A stretch of 32,693 nucleotides of DNA from Microcaldota archaeon (GCA_021797495.1 JAJZZO010000001.1:47533-80225); one strand, 5' to 3'; positions 8,181-16,181 are shown, numbered from the stretch's first letter. Notes: a model not told the origin generated them from the letters alone. A program made the numbers and translations.

Positions 8181-8189
8181 TATTTATAA
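8181..8189 (+). promoter_or_regulatory. TATA box of the SRP RNA gene
   Basis: TATTTATAA preceded by a purine-containing BRE-like stretch (CGCAAACC). Its centre is about 25 bases upstream of the deduced 5' end of the SRP RNA at 8208, the standard archaeal spacing. Confidence 0.75.
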
Positions 8190-8207
8190 CTCTTTATTGA
8201 ATATTAG

Positions 8208-8478
8208 CCTTGGCGGATAGGCTGGGGAGCTAAGGGTTTCCCGCTCGCAAATCCCTTTCTGGCGGGCCAATGCCGGTTGCGTTATGCGCGCTGTCGCTGC
8301 GCCCACACAGAAGCTTTGAAGTCTTGCCCTAGGTGGTAGCCTAGTGCGTGAACCAGGCCAGGCCGGAAGGAGCAACCTTAAGCACATTTAGACTACGCTC
8401 CAAGGATACGGGGCTGAGCTGAAGTATGGTCTACGTGGCTATAGCGTGCATGGCAACGCCGGCTTCCGCCGCTAAGGT
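8208..8478 (+). ncRNA. ffs: Signal recognition particle 7S RNA
   Basis: About 271 bases with the conserved helix 8 region GAACCAGGCCAGGCC, GGAAGGAGCA and CCTTAAGCAC, which contains the GGAA tetraloop and the asymmetric loop bound by SRP54. The 5' end (CCTTGGCGGATAGGCTGG) pairs with the 3' end (GCCGGCTTCCGCCGCTAAGG) to form the long archaeal terminal helix, which fixes both ends to within a few bases. Length is close to the usual archaeal 300. A TATA box sits upstream, and the 3' end runs into the promoter of tRNA-Ser. Confidence 0.92.
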
Positions 8479-8486
8479 TTAAAAAT
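8478..8486 (+). promoter_or_regulatory. TATA box of tRNA-Ser
   Basis: TTTAAAAAT centred about 29 bases before the first base of the tRNA. It directly abuts the 3' end of the SRP RNA, so its T-rich start may also serve in SRP RNA termination. Confidence 0.55.
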
Positions 8487-8510
8487 GTCCGAAGCATAAA
8501 TGAATAGCAT

Positions 8511-8612
8511 GCCGGGGTCGCCTAGAGGTATGCGCAAGCACTCTAAAGGGCGGCAGCCTGCTAAGCTGTTTGGCCGTATAAGCCTTCGTGGGTTCGATTC
8601 CCACCCCCGGCG
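8511..8612 (+). tRNA. tRNA-Ser(GCU) with a 15-base D-loop insertion
   Basis: Acceptor stem GCCGGGG (8511-8517) pairs with CCCCGGC (8605-8611), discriminator G 8612, no encoded CCA. Anticodon stem GCAGC/GCTGT encloses the loop CTGCTAA with anticodon GCT at 8560-8562. A long variable arm with GGC/GCC stem and a GTGGG/CCCAC T stem confirm a class II serine tRNA. The D arm is too long: between stem halves GCC (8520-8522) and GGC (8549-8551) lie 26 bases instead of about 11. Removing 15 of them restores a normal loop TAGAGGTAAAG. The extra segment can fold as TAGAG/CTCTA with TGC-GCAA-GCA inside. Confidence 0.9.
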
Positions 8613-8625
8613 CTTTTCAATATGC

Positions 8626-9717
8626 CTAACCTGTTTTTGCATAAACGCATGCGTAATCCGTCCCCAGAGCGTTTCCGCTGTACGCATATGACCTTGCCCT
8701 GCTTCCGCCGCAGTTTACCGAAAATTCGCATTTGCCGCAACTCCCGTCAAATTTCCTATTGCGTATGTTTTTCAGGATCTCGTTTTCCCTGTATACTGCA
8801 ACAATATCGTCTTTCCTGACGTTACCTAATTTTATCGGCAGGAACCCTCCGGGATATATGTCTCCTACGTCAGATACGAATATTATTCCGTCTCCGTCAA
8901 GCGTGCCCCTGCTTCCAATGCTGTTTTGTTTTGTCGGGGTTCCGCACAATTCCAATAAACGATCGCGCATATCCTTGTATAACTCCGAGCCTGGAGGTTT
9001 TTCGCCCCTGGATCTAAGCAATGCCACGCGCCTTATGAACGGCGCTTCCACGCTTCTTATAACCGTCCCGTATCCGGCAGCGTCGTAAAGGAAGTTGCAT
9101 GCTACTTCATACTCTTCTGGGCTCATATCATATTGCTCCTTACTCCTGCCTGTTACGATTAGGAAAAATACCTCCCATGTTTTGACCCCTAAACTCCTTA
9201 TAAGGTCAAACAGTTCCGGGAGTTCTCTTTCATTTTGCTTCATAACTGTGCTGTTTACCTGCACATTAAGCCCTATGTCAACCGCAGCCTTTATCGCCGC
9301 TAGGGTCTTATCATACGTGCCTTTTATCTGTCTTATCCTGTCATGGACTTCTGCGCTCGGGCTATCCAAGCTTATCGAAATAGAAGAGACCCCAAGTGCC
9401 TTCAACGTGCGCAGTTTTTCTCTTGTTAGGTTTTCCGAAACTGCAGGCGATATTGCAACAGACACTCCCTCGGAACGCGCATAAGCTACGAGTTCTTCCA
9501 AATCCGTTCGCATCAACGGATCTCCGCCTGTCATAATCAATACTGGAGCTGGCTTTCCAAATCCTGCTACTTGCTTTATCAACCTAAATCCCTCAGTAGT
9601 ACTGAGCTCGCCCCCACGCGGCTTTGTCATGGCTTCCGCCCTGCAGTGTATGCAGCTAAGCCCGCATGCCTTTGTAAGCTCCCAGAAAACCAGCACGGGC
9701 TTATTGTCGAAGTTCAT
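8626..9717 (-). CDS. Radical SAM/SPASM-type protein (AhbC/AhbD/NirJ-like)
   Basis: Iron-sulfur enzyme that makes a 5'-deoxyadenosyl radical. From ATG 9717 (363 residues) the SAM cluster motif is C18-x3-C22-x2-C25 (CGLSCIHC), then the GGDPLMR loop. The C-terminal SPASM-like region has clustered cysteines (CGKCEFSVNCGGSRARSYAY, then a distal C) for an auxiliary cluster. The layout resembles heme-pathway enzymes (AhbC, AhbD, NirJ) and peptide-modifying enzymes such as PqqE; the substrate is not decided by sequence. ATG 9717 is chosen over GTG 9726 because GTGGTT lies upstream. A small membrane protein precedes it in the same unit. Confidence 0.85.
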   Translation of the reverse strand: MNFDNKPVLVFWELTKACGLSCIHCRAEAMTKPRGGELSTTEGFRLIKQVAGFGKPAPVLIMTGGDPLMRTDLEELVAYARSEGVSVAISPAVSENLTREKLRTLKALGVSSISISLDSPSAEVHDRIRQIKGTYDKTLAAIKAAVDIGLNVQVNSTVMKQNERELPELFDLIRSLGVKTWEVFFLIVTGRSKEQYDMSPEEYEVACNFLYDAAGYGTVIRSVEAPFIRRVALLRSRGEKPPGSELYKDMRDRLLELCGTPTKQNSIGSRGTLDGDGIIFVSDVGDIYPGGFLPIKLGNVRKDDIVAVYRENEILKNIRNRKFDGSCGKCEFSVNCGGSRARSYAYSGNALGTDYACVYAKTG

Positions 9718-9728
9718 GGAAACCACAG

Positions 9729-10223
9729 CTACATTATCACAGCAATTACTGTTATTGCCACCATTATCGTGAGATTTGTGTAAGAAACGATATTGCTTTT
9801 TCTCCTAACCTTTTTCAAACCGTTGATGTCTTTTTCTTTAGCCAATTTCGCTATCTGCCTCCCATAATGCCTTCCCGGTCCATAGAGCATCGTTATCAAA
9901 GCGATAGTAAGTGCAATCATCGCGTATGTAAGGTAAAGCCTAGCGCTGCCGCCAGCCGTACCCGGTGCAACATACCAAGTTGCGTTTATCGCTCCTGTTA
10001 TTATCAAAGTAACCAACAACATCCATGTGAGCCTTGCAAATCGTTTTGAAATCCTTGCAACCAAGGCGGTTCTTTCGGCCTCGTTTCCAATGGCTTCCTT
10101 CGTGGCGGGAACCAATACCAGCCACATAAAAAACGAACCTCCTATGAAAAGTATTGCGCTGAACAAGTGCAGCCAAAGAAAAAAGTATTTCAGCAGATAT
10201 ATTGTTGCAGGGTAATTCGTCAT
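9729..10223 (-). CDS. Four-helix membrane protein, CopD/HemJ-like
   Basis: About 164 residues with four predicted membrane helices (residues about 10-38, 68-90, 98-118 and 145-164). Helix 1 contains LHLFSAILFIGGSFFMWLVLVPA with a histidine, as in CopD/DUF2269-type and HemJ-like membrane proteins. A conserved R-rich cytoplasmic loop (KRFARL) follows. It ends just before the radical SAM gene, which hints at a shared, possibly heme- or metal-linked role, but this is inference from position. Start taken as ATG 10223, probably leaderless; an upstream in-frame TTG at 10229 is the alternative. Confidence 0.75.
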   Translation of the reverse strand: MTNYPATIYLLKYFFLWLHLFSAILFIGGSFFMWLVLVPATKEAIGNEAERTALVARISKRFARLTWMLLVTLIITGAINATWYVAPGTAGGSARLYLTYAMIALTIALITMLYGPGRHYGRQIAKLAKEKDINGLKKVRRKSNIVSYTNLTIMVAITVIAVIM

Positions 10224-10257
10224 AACCAAAACCGCAAGTGTCTAAATCTATCGCTCA

Positions 10258-10848
10258 TTAGTGAAGCATTTCAAGCGTTTCGCTTGTTTTTCTTACCAGT
10301 CCTATCATCGGGAATATATTTTTCACGCTTGATTCATGCTCCTCTTTTGTCATGGCGCTCATTGCATCCTCAACGAATATCTGGTTGTAGCCGTTCTGAT
10401 AAGCCTCTCTTGCTGTTGACTCAACACCTATGTTGGTTGATATTCCGCAAAGTACTATGTTTTTTACTTTCCTCCTGCGCAGCTGCAGATCCAGTTCGGT
10501 TCCGTGAAAAGCTCCCCAATGCCTTTTTGTTATTATTATGTCGTCCTTACGCATAGCTAATTCAGGGACAAATTCGTCCCAATCGCTGCTTCTTTCTCCG
10601 CCCCACTGCGGTGCATTGTCGACTATTGGGTTGAGCATGTCCTTGCCGTCTATAGACGAAACATGCACCAAACAAACAGGTGCACTAGCTTCCCTGAATT
10701 TTTCTGCGAGTTTTGCAGTATTTGATATCACTTCAGAAACTGAATGCGGTTCCGTTTTCCTTCCCTGGGCAGCTATTCCTTTCTGCAAATCTATAACAAC
10801 AAGCGCGGTGTCTTTAAATTCAAAATTTTTTTCCTGAACTTCTGCCAT
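10258..10848 (-). CDS. Isochorismatase-family hydrolase with Cys-to-Gly change
   Basis: Alpha/beta hydrolase-like protein (196 residues) of the isochorismatase superfamily. The catalytic Asp is D20 (VVIDLQKG) and the Lys is K108 (ITKRHWGAF, with GTELD following). Where cysteine hydrolases such as nicotinamidase carry the nucleophile (TxxCV), this protein has STNIGVESTA, so position 141 is glycine. True isochorismatases (EntB, PhzD) also lack this Cys, so a vinyl-ether hydrolase-type reaction or a non-amidase role is likelier than nicotinamidase. GTGATTTT before ATG 10848 acts as the ribosome-binding site. Substrate unknown. Confidence 0.85.
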   Translation of the reverse strand: MAEVQEKNFEFKDTALVVIDLQKGIAAQGRKTEPHSVSEVISNTAKLAEKFREASAPVCLVHVSSIDGKDMLNPIVDNAPQWGGERSSDWDEFVPELAMRKDDIIITKRHWGAFHGTELDLQLRRRKVKNIVLCGISTNIGVESTAREAYQNGYNQIFVEDAMSAMTKEEHESSVKNIFPMIGLVRKTSETLEMLH

Positions 10849-10919
10849 AAAATCACAAGCTATTTTACGGTTAAACTATTTACGGATATCGTAAACGCTA
10901 ACGTTATCTGCAAAAATGG

Positions 10920-10994
10920 CGGGCTCGGAGGGATTTGGACCCTCGACTTAGAGGTTAAAAGCCTCCCACTCTGGCCAAACTGAGTTACGAGCCC
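10920..10994 (-). tRNA. tRNA-Lys(UUU)
   Basis: Acceptor GGGCTCG/CGAGCCC, D stem ACTC/GAGT with loop AGTTTGGCCA, anticodon loop CTTTTAA (anticodon TTT), T arm GAGGG-TCCAAAT-CCCTC, discriminator G, no CCA and no intron. A TATA-like TTTTATATATTTC lies upstream on the minus strand and a T-run follows the gene. Confidence 0.93.
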
Positions 10995-11091
10995 AAAAAG
11001 ACAGAATATTTTACCCTGAAATATATAAAAGCCTTAATACTTATTTTTTACAATACTCATTAAAGGAATATTACTGGAAAGCGTCTTATTC

Positions 11092-11940
11092 ATGAGGAAG
11101 ATATTACTTATCGGTGGCTATGGTTTTTTGGGCAGCAACGTATACAATGCCCTTTCTAATGAATATTCTGTCGAAGTAATGTCAAGGTTCAAGCACGGCG
11201 GTACAAACATACAAGGCAAGGATTGGATAGAAGGCGATATCACATCAAAAGCCGATATGGAGAGGGTGATGGGTCGCGGCTACGACTATGTGTTTGATTT
11301 CGTTGGCCTAATAAACGAGAAAGAGCAGAAACATTACGATGTCAATGTTAAAGGCATGCAAAACATAATCGATGCGATAAACGCCACAGGCACAGATCCA
11401 AGAGTGGTATACGTATCTGCTATAAATGCCGAGAACGGTACAACTGCTTATTTTATTGCGAAGTACGAAGCCGAAAAGATACTTAATAGATATAGCAAAC
11501 ACACGATAATAAGGCCTTCTATACTGTATGGCAAATACGATTTCCTTACTATGCAATTTTACGAACTGCTAAAGAGGCGCATACCAGTTTTCCCTAAGTC
11601 AGGTTTAATGTATCCTGTATATGTCGGGGATGCGGTAAAAGTCATAAAGGAGGAGATGCACAAGGATGGTGCTTTCAATATCTGCAGCGATGAAAAACTA
11701 AGGTTCGGAGACATGTTCAATATGTTCGGTAAAAAATTCGGCAAGAAGAAAATAAGACAAGCCCCGATAAAAATTTTCAAGATGTTGGCACCAATTCTTG
11801 AACGCGCAGGCGCAATAACTTCTGAACAGATCAAGATGCTCGAATACGATTTTTATAGGGACGACAGCGTCCTAAAAAACGTGGTTGGTAATCCAATGCA
11901 TTATTCAGAATTTGTAGGTTCGCTGGAACTACGAAGCTAG
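11092..11940 (+). CDS. NAD(P)-binding SDR-type protein, NDUFA9-like
   Basis: Extended short-chain dehydrogenase (282 residues). The N-terminal Rossmann motif is GGYGFLGSN (residues 8-16), the dinucleotide region DFVGLINE follows, and the active-site helix is VSAINA...YFIAKYEAEKI with a YxxxK-like arrangement. The closest general resemblance is to atypical SDRs such as NDUFA9-like proteins and nucleotide-sugar epimerases; the substrate cannot be told. It is followed 13 bases later by an OB-fold gene with a GGTG ribosome-binding site, so the two are likely an operon. Confidence 0.82.
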   Translation: MRKILLIGGYGFLGSNVYNALSNEYSVEVMSRFKHGGTNIQGKDWIEGDITSKADMERVMGRGYDYVFDFVGLINEKEQKHYDVNVKGMQNIIDAINATGTDPRVVYVSAINAENGTTAYFIAKYEAEKILNRYSKHTIIRPSILYGKYDFLTMQFYELLKRRIPVFPKSGLMYPVYVGDAVKVIKEEMHKDGAFNICSDEKLRFGDMFNMFGKKFGKKKIRQAPIKIFKMLAPILERAGAITSEQIKMLEYDFYRDDSVLKNVVGNPMHYSEFVGSLELRS

Positions 11941-11953
11941 CCAAGGTGCAAAC

Positions 11954-12712
11954 ATGATGAAGAATCCGAAAGAGATAATAGATGGCTTCGACGGCCTTCT
12001 CACCAAAGAGCAAGCGCTTGCTCTTTATTCAGAATCGCGTTTAGAGGCGATGCCAAAAATGCCGTTGTCTGCTGAATATGTTTCAAGGTTGCTCTCCAAT
12101 GACGCGAAAGGCATACTAAGCGGTTTGGCAAAAGAAAAAATAGACCTGCAGGATGAAGTGTACCGTGTGTTCAATCCATCGACGAAAAACTTCGGCGAAA
12201 GCGAAACCTTTTCCAGAACGGTTGTCTTGGGCTCGGAGGGATCAACTGTGAATATTTCCCTAAACAAAAAAACATCTGATATGCTGGATTCATTGAAGAT
12301 AGAAAGGGGTGATACGATTCTTTTCAAATCCTTAATCATAGACATCAAAACTGCTTCGTTTAAATCCACTCCAGCAACGTCCATAGACAAACTGGCACAG
12401 TCGCACAGCGGCATAAACGATTTCTCCAGGATAAAGAGTAATATGAATGCCGTAGACGTGGTCGGCAACGTTATCGAGGTAGATTCCATAAGGCATGTAA
12501 GCAGAGCCAATGGCTCGTCAATCCCGGCAGTCAAGATTGTATTAAGTGACGGCAAGACGACGCTAAATGTGGCGTGTTGGGGCCAATCTGCATTGGTTGC
12601 TGCATCGCTGCCGCTTAATCTAAAAGTGAAGCTGGAATTCTGCAAGGCAATAGATAGAAGCGGCATCATTGAGATGCGCGCCGACGAATTATCAAGGCTG
12701 CTTGTCCTTTGA
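11954..12712 (+). CDS. RPA-like OB-fold single-strand DNA-binding protein
   Basis: 252 residues with a helical N-terminal region (1-60) and probably two OB folds: residues about 65-130 and a clearer RPA-type fold at about 145-240 (VVGNVIEVDSIRHV, then VKIVLSDGKTTLNVACWG). The pattern of V-G-V, a basic turn, a polar loop, then DG-x-V-x-W is typical of archaeal RPA. No zinc finger is seen. It would coat single-stranded DNA in replication and repair. GGTG is 5 bases before ATG 11954. It converges on the AAA ATPase gene with a gap of 7 bases. Confidence 0.75.
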   Translation: MMKNPKEIIDGFDGLLTKEQALALYSESRLEAMPKMPLSAEYVSRLLSNDAKGILSGLAKEKIDLQDEVYRVFNPSTKNFGESETFSRTVVLGSEGSTVNISLNKKTSDMLDSLKIERGDTILFKSLIIDIKTASFKSTPATSIDKLAQSHSGINDFSRIKSNMNAVDVVGNVIEVDSIRHVSRANGSSIPAVKIVLSDGKTTLNVACWGQSALVAASLPLNLKVKLEFCKAIDRSGIIEMRADELSRLLVL

Positions 12713-12719
12713 ATTATAA

Positions 12720-15473
12720 TTACCTTTGACCATATTTCGCGTAGAAAGATAAGTACTGGCTCATAACTACATCAGGAGCCGACGGTTTCGTTGTCTTTAT
12801 TATATTCTGCAAATCATCTGTCGTTATCACGGACTCGCGACCGCTTTTTAACGTGCGTTGCATCGCCCTTGTCTTTGCCTCCCTGCATATGCTTGCGATG
12901 TCGGCGCCCGTATAATTCTTTGTCATTTCCGCCAAAAGCCTGAAGTCTATACTGCTGTCCTTCGGCGCTTTTTCAAGATATTCTTCAAATATCTTCGCGC
13001 GCGCATCTTCGTCCGGAGGTTTTATGAATATTAGTTTATCGAATCTTCCGGGCCTCAATATTGCAGGATCAAGGATGTCCGGCCTGTTTGTTGCGCCTAC
13101 AACTATGACATTGTTCATTTGTTTGAGGCCGTCCATGTCTTTGAGCATTTCTGTGGTGATCTGTGCGCTTATCTCACTGGCGTTTTGCCTGTTTATTATT
13201 ATCCCGTCTATCTCGTCTATAAATATTATGGCGGGCTTGTTTTCTATTGCCCTGTAAAATATGGACTTCAGTTTTGTATTCGCATTTTCTATTCCTTCAT
13301 TTTGCAGCGTCGGTGCGTCTATTTCAAGCATGGTTACTCCTTTAAGTTCGTTTGCAACAGCGCGCATCAGCATTGTTTTTCCGGTTCCCGGCGGTCCGAA
13401 AAGCAACATTCCATTTATGGTTTTTATGTCATATTTTTCCAGCAAGTCAGGATGCATCAAAGGTATCTGTATGGCTTCTACTATGGCCTTTTTCGCCGTT
13501 TCCAAACCAATAACCTTATCAAGGCTTAGTTCATCGTCGTTTTTCGATGTCGTGTCATTTCCCATGCGTCGTTCGAAATCCACCTTGAAAGTATTGTATC
13601 TTTCTATCTGGGCTAGTGTCGTAGAGGGTTTTGTAGATTTTATAACGCTCAATATGTCATCCATGGTTATTTCAAGTATCTTGTGTTCGTTGGCAGCTTC
13701 CTGGGCAACCATTTGCGCTACGCTTTGGCATACTGCCTTTATGTCTGCTCCGCTATATCGTGGCGTTTTTTCAGCCAACGTGTCTAAATCCATGTCTCCA
13801 GAAATCGGCAGTTTTTTAAGATAAATTTCGAATATTTTCTTCCTGCCATTGAAGTCTGGCAGTTGCATATATATCGCCCTGTCTATTCTTCCGGGTCGCA
13901 TCAAGGCCGGATCTAGTTTGTCTGGTGTGTTCGTCGCGCCAACGACGATCACGTGTTCCAGTTTCTGGAAACCGTCAAGCTCCTGTAGGAGTTGGGAGAG
14001 TATGTGCTTATGTACCTCATCGGTTTCGGAATCCCTGCCTGTGGCTATGGAGTCTATTTCGTCTATGAACAGCACGCAAGGAGTGTTCTTGTTTGCAACG
14101 CTGAATACATTGCTCAGTATCTTCTCTGATTCCCCTGTGTACGAAGATATTATGTTTGTTCCTTTCACATAGAAAAAGTTCGCGTGTATCTCATTCGCTA
14201 GAGCTCGCATCATCATTGTTTTTCCGGTTCCCGGCGGTCCGAAAAATATTATCCCCTTTAATGGCTTTATATTATAAGCTCTTGATATGCCTTTTTGTTC
14301 AAGAGGCGCTATTATTGCTTCTTTTAGCTCGGATTTTGTATTCTCGTAGTTCCCTATGTCATCGAACGTCTCTGTCACATTGCCCTGCTGCAAATCTTCA
14401 AACGCCTCCCCAAATTTCATGCGCGTGTCCTGCTTCTTTACATCCAATGCCTTTACTACTTTTATATTGTAAAGCTCCATGAAACCGAGCGCTATCGGAG
14501 CTACGGCAAAGCTCAGGAACGGATAGACATAATCAAGGCTTATTGGTTGTATATATGCGGTTAATACATACCCTACTGGTATGATTATTCCGAATATGGC
14601 GGCTCTGCTTCCTCTCATTTTCGACCTACTGTTTATCGCGAACCTTTCCACAATGAAAGCAGCAAGTACGTAAACAGGTATCACAAGAAGGTAAGCCGAC
14701 TCTTGGGCAAGCGAACTGGCCATCATGGCAAAGGTAAGGTCTATGCTGCTTATGGCATTATGTGATCCGAATGTTTGCAGAGCTAGAATTGCGTTCTTTG
14801 GGAAATTGAACACATTAATTATCTGTAAGTGTTCATAAGTGTAATTCAATTCGCCTCCGAAGGCTGTTGTTGTGAAAGATTGGTGTACCAAATAGCCGTT
14901 GTAAGGAACAAGGGCACTGGCGCTAATCCCCATGACTCCAGAAAGCGCAATTATCCCAAAAACTACAAGAAGTAACATAACTGTTGCACGCTTGAATCCT
15001 ACGGTTAATATAGCAAATATTACAACAGGTATTGCTATTATCGCCCCCAAGACTGAAAAAGCTGAAGCTATCAATATGTATGCAAAAAGTATGGTCCTGT
15101 AATGCAGGTAGCCGTATATAAGCGAAAAACTGAATATAAACAGGAATATCCACGCTAAAGCGGGGGTCTGATACATAAGAATTGGCAGCATCAGGAGCAT
15201 TAACAGTATGAACCCTAAAAATGGGTGGAATTCAGTAGCCGCAAACAAGCCTATCAGTATGAGCAGTATCAAGACATACGGATAAAAGGGAAACGCGAAA
15301 ACTACAGATAAAAAAGCGGCTACCACCAAAATGGCATCAAGGAAATTCTTGTTGGACCTTATATTCAAAAGCAAATCCTTTATCTTGTAATACCATATGG
15401 GCGCGTGCTTGGACTGCTTTAGTATCTTGCGAACCCTTTCGCTTTTTATTTCGTCGCTCTTGGTTCTTGGCAT
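12720..15473 (-). CDS. Multi-pass membrane protein with two Cdc48-type AAA domains
   Basis: 917 residues. Residues 1-40 are basic and cytosolic; about 44-184 and 257-336 contain nine or ten hydrophobic helices, with a polar non-cytosolic loop at about 185-256. Two AAA+ modules follow. D1 has Walker A GPPGTGKT 412-419, Walker B D471-E472, sensor ATN 514-516 and RPGRID fingers. D2 has Walker A 693-700, Walker B D753-E754, ATN 794-796 and RPGRFD. The N-terminal double-psi barrel of Cdc48/VCP is absent and the membrane domain takes its place. Both ATPase sites look intact. No protease motif (such as HExxH of FtsH) is seen. A role in extracting or remodelling membrane proteins, perhaps with the proteasome, is inference. 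Confidence 0.88.
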   Translation of the reverse strand: MPRTKSDEIKSERVRKILKQSKHAPIWYYKIKDLLLNIRSNKNFLDAILVVAAFLSVVFAFPFYPYVLILLILIGLFAATEFHPFLGFILLMLLMLPILMYQTPALAWIFLFIFSFSLIYGYLHYRTILFAYILIASAFSVLGAIIAIPVVIFAILTVGFKRATVMLLLVVFGIIALSGVMGISASALVPYNGYLVHQSFTTTAFGGELNYTYEHLQIINVFNFPKNAILALQTFGSHNAISSIDLTFAMMASSLAQESAYLLVIPVYVLAAFIVERFAINSRSKMRGSRAAIFGIIIPVGYVLTAYIQPISLDYVYPFLSFAVAPIALGFMELYNIKVVKALDVKKQDTRMKFGEAFEDLQQGNVTETFDDIGNYENTKSELKEAIIAPLEQKGISRAYNIKPLKGIIFFGPPGTGKTMMMRALANEIHANFFYVKGTNIISSYTGESEKILSNVFSVANKNTPCVLFIDEIDSIATGRDSETDEVHKHILSQLLQELDGFQKLEHVIVVGATNTPDKLDPALMRPGRIDRAIYMQLPDFNGRKKIFEIYLKKLPISGDMDLDTLAEKTPRYSGADIKAVCQSVAQMVAQEAANEHKILEITMDDILSVIKSTKPSTTLAQIERYNTFKVDFERRMGNDTTSKNDDELSLDKVIGLETAKKAIVEAIQIPLMHPDLLEKYDIKTINGMLLFGPPGTGKTMLMRAVANELKGVTMLEIDAPTLQNEGIENANTKLKSIFYRAIENKPAIIFIDEIDGIIINRQNASEISAQITTEMLKDMDGLKQMNNVIVVGATNRPDILDPAILRPGRFDKLIFIKPPDEDARAKIFEEYLEKAPKDSSIDFRLLAEMTKNYTGADIASICREAKTRAMQRTLKSGRESVITTDDLQNIIKTTKPSAPDVVMSQYLSFYAKYGQR

Positions 15474-15539
15474 CTAAAATACCTGTGCAGGGCCATTTCC
15501 CGTGAAGTCATGCGGGCCGTACATATTCACACCATGCAT
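15474..15539 (-). CDS. Possible 21-residue ORF directly before the AAA gene
   Basis: ATG 15539 opens a frame (MHGVNMYGPHDFTGNGPAQVF) whose TAG stop directly abuts the ATG of the membrane AAA gene with no gap. A TATA-like stretch (TTTAAAGC / AATAAATATAAG) lies about 26 bases upstream of its start, so the transcript would begin at or near this ATG. It may be a leader peptide coupling translation into the AAA gene, or just a leader without coding function. Confidence 0.3.
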   Translation of the reverse strand: MHGVNMYGPHDFTGNGPAQVF

Positions 15540-15583
15540 TAATTCTTATATTTATTAAGCTTTAAACTCTTTTGCAGTTTCTT

Positions 15584-16099
15584 CTACCACGGAACCTCCT
15601 TGAGCTTTAGCCTGTACGCACCAATGTTTGTCAAAAGGTGCATTGCGCCAGTGAGTATTGTTATGAATATCAAGCCATAAACATTCGGGATTCCTACCCT
15701 GTAAAAAACGAAAACAAAAGCCAGTGCGAATACGAAAAACCCGTACTGGTCCATTATTGGGAAACTCTTTCCGGATTTTACTCCTAGCTGCCTTTTCACG
15801 AAACTGCCGAAAAGGTCCCCTACGTTAGCGCCTATTGTAAGAAGCACGGCAGCAAAAATCATGTAGTGGAAAAATGGGTATTCTATCACTCCAACCGCAA
15901 TGCCTGCAATAAGGCTAGACACAGTACCGCGCACCGTCTTATGGTTTCCAAATATCCTTCTGCCTCTCAATTTTCTGCCGCGGTCAAGCGGCGTACCTCC
16001 GCCGAAAAGCACTGGAGCGCCGTTTGCGGCGTAAGCAGGAAAAATGTAAATTATGGGATATATTATTATCGCATAAATCGCATAGAGCAGCGAGTACAT
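15584..16099 (-). CDS. carS: CDP-archaeol synthase
   Basis: Integral membrane CTP-transferase that activates digeranylgeranylglyceryl phosphate for polar head-group addition in archaeal lipid synthesis. The 171-residue product keeps the family landmarks: PAYAANGAPVLFGGGTPLDR, RRIFGNHKTVRGT, NVGDLFGSFVKRQLGVKSG and PIMDQYGFF. About five membrane helices. ATG 16099 is preferred over the in-frame TTG at 16111. It is transcribed divergently from pth2 across an AT-rich promoter region. Confidence 0.93.
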   Translation of the reverse strand: MYSLLYAIYAIIIYPIIYIFPAYAANGAPVLFGGGTPLDRGRKLRGRRIFGNHKTVRGTVSSLIAGIAVGVIEYPFFHYMIFAAVLLTIGANVGDLFGSFVKRQLGVKSGKSFPIMDQYGFFVFALAFVFVFYRVGIPNVYGLIFITILTGAMHLLTNIGAYRLKLKEVPW

Positions 16100-16154
16100 G
16101 GTAACACTCAAGTAATTGCATACCTTTTTAGTAGAAAACCCTTATAAATTCAAG

Positions 16155-16163
16155 GTTTATAAA
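16155..16163 (+). promoter_or_regulatory. TATA box for leaderless pth2
   Basis: GTTTATAAA, centred near 16158, about 26 bases before TTG 16182. The symmetric AT-rich block (TTTATAAATTAATAAACC) could also drive carS on the other strand. Confidence 0.5.
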
Positions 16164-16181
16164 TTAATAAACCGGCGTTGC

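Noticed and set aside
8184-8387. Small frames within the SRP RNA and tRNA-Ser
   Set aside because: They fall in well-supported RNA genes and have no start signals.
12720-15473. FtsH-type membrane protease
   Set aside because: There are two AAA modules and no HExxH metalloprotease domain.
16116-16181. N-terminal extension of Pth2
   Set aside because: It lies upstream of the TATA box and has no similarity to the family; the TTG start at 16182 fits both family length and promoter spacing.
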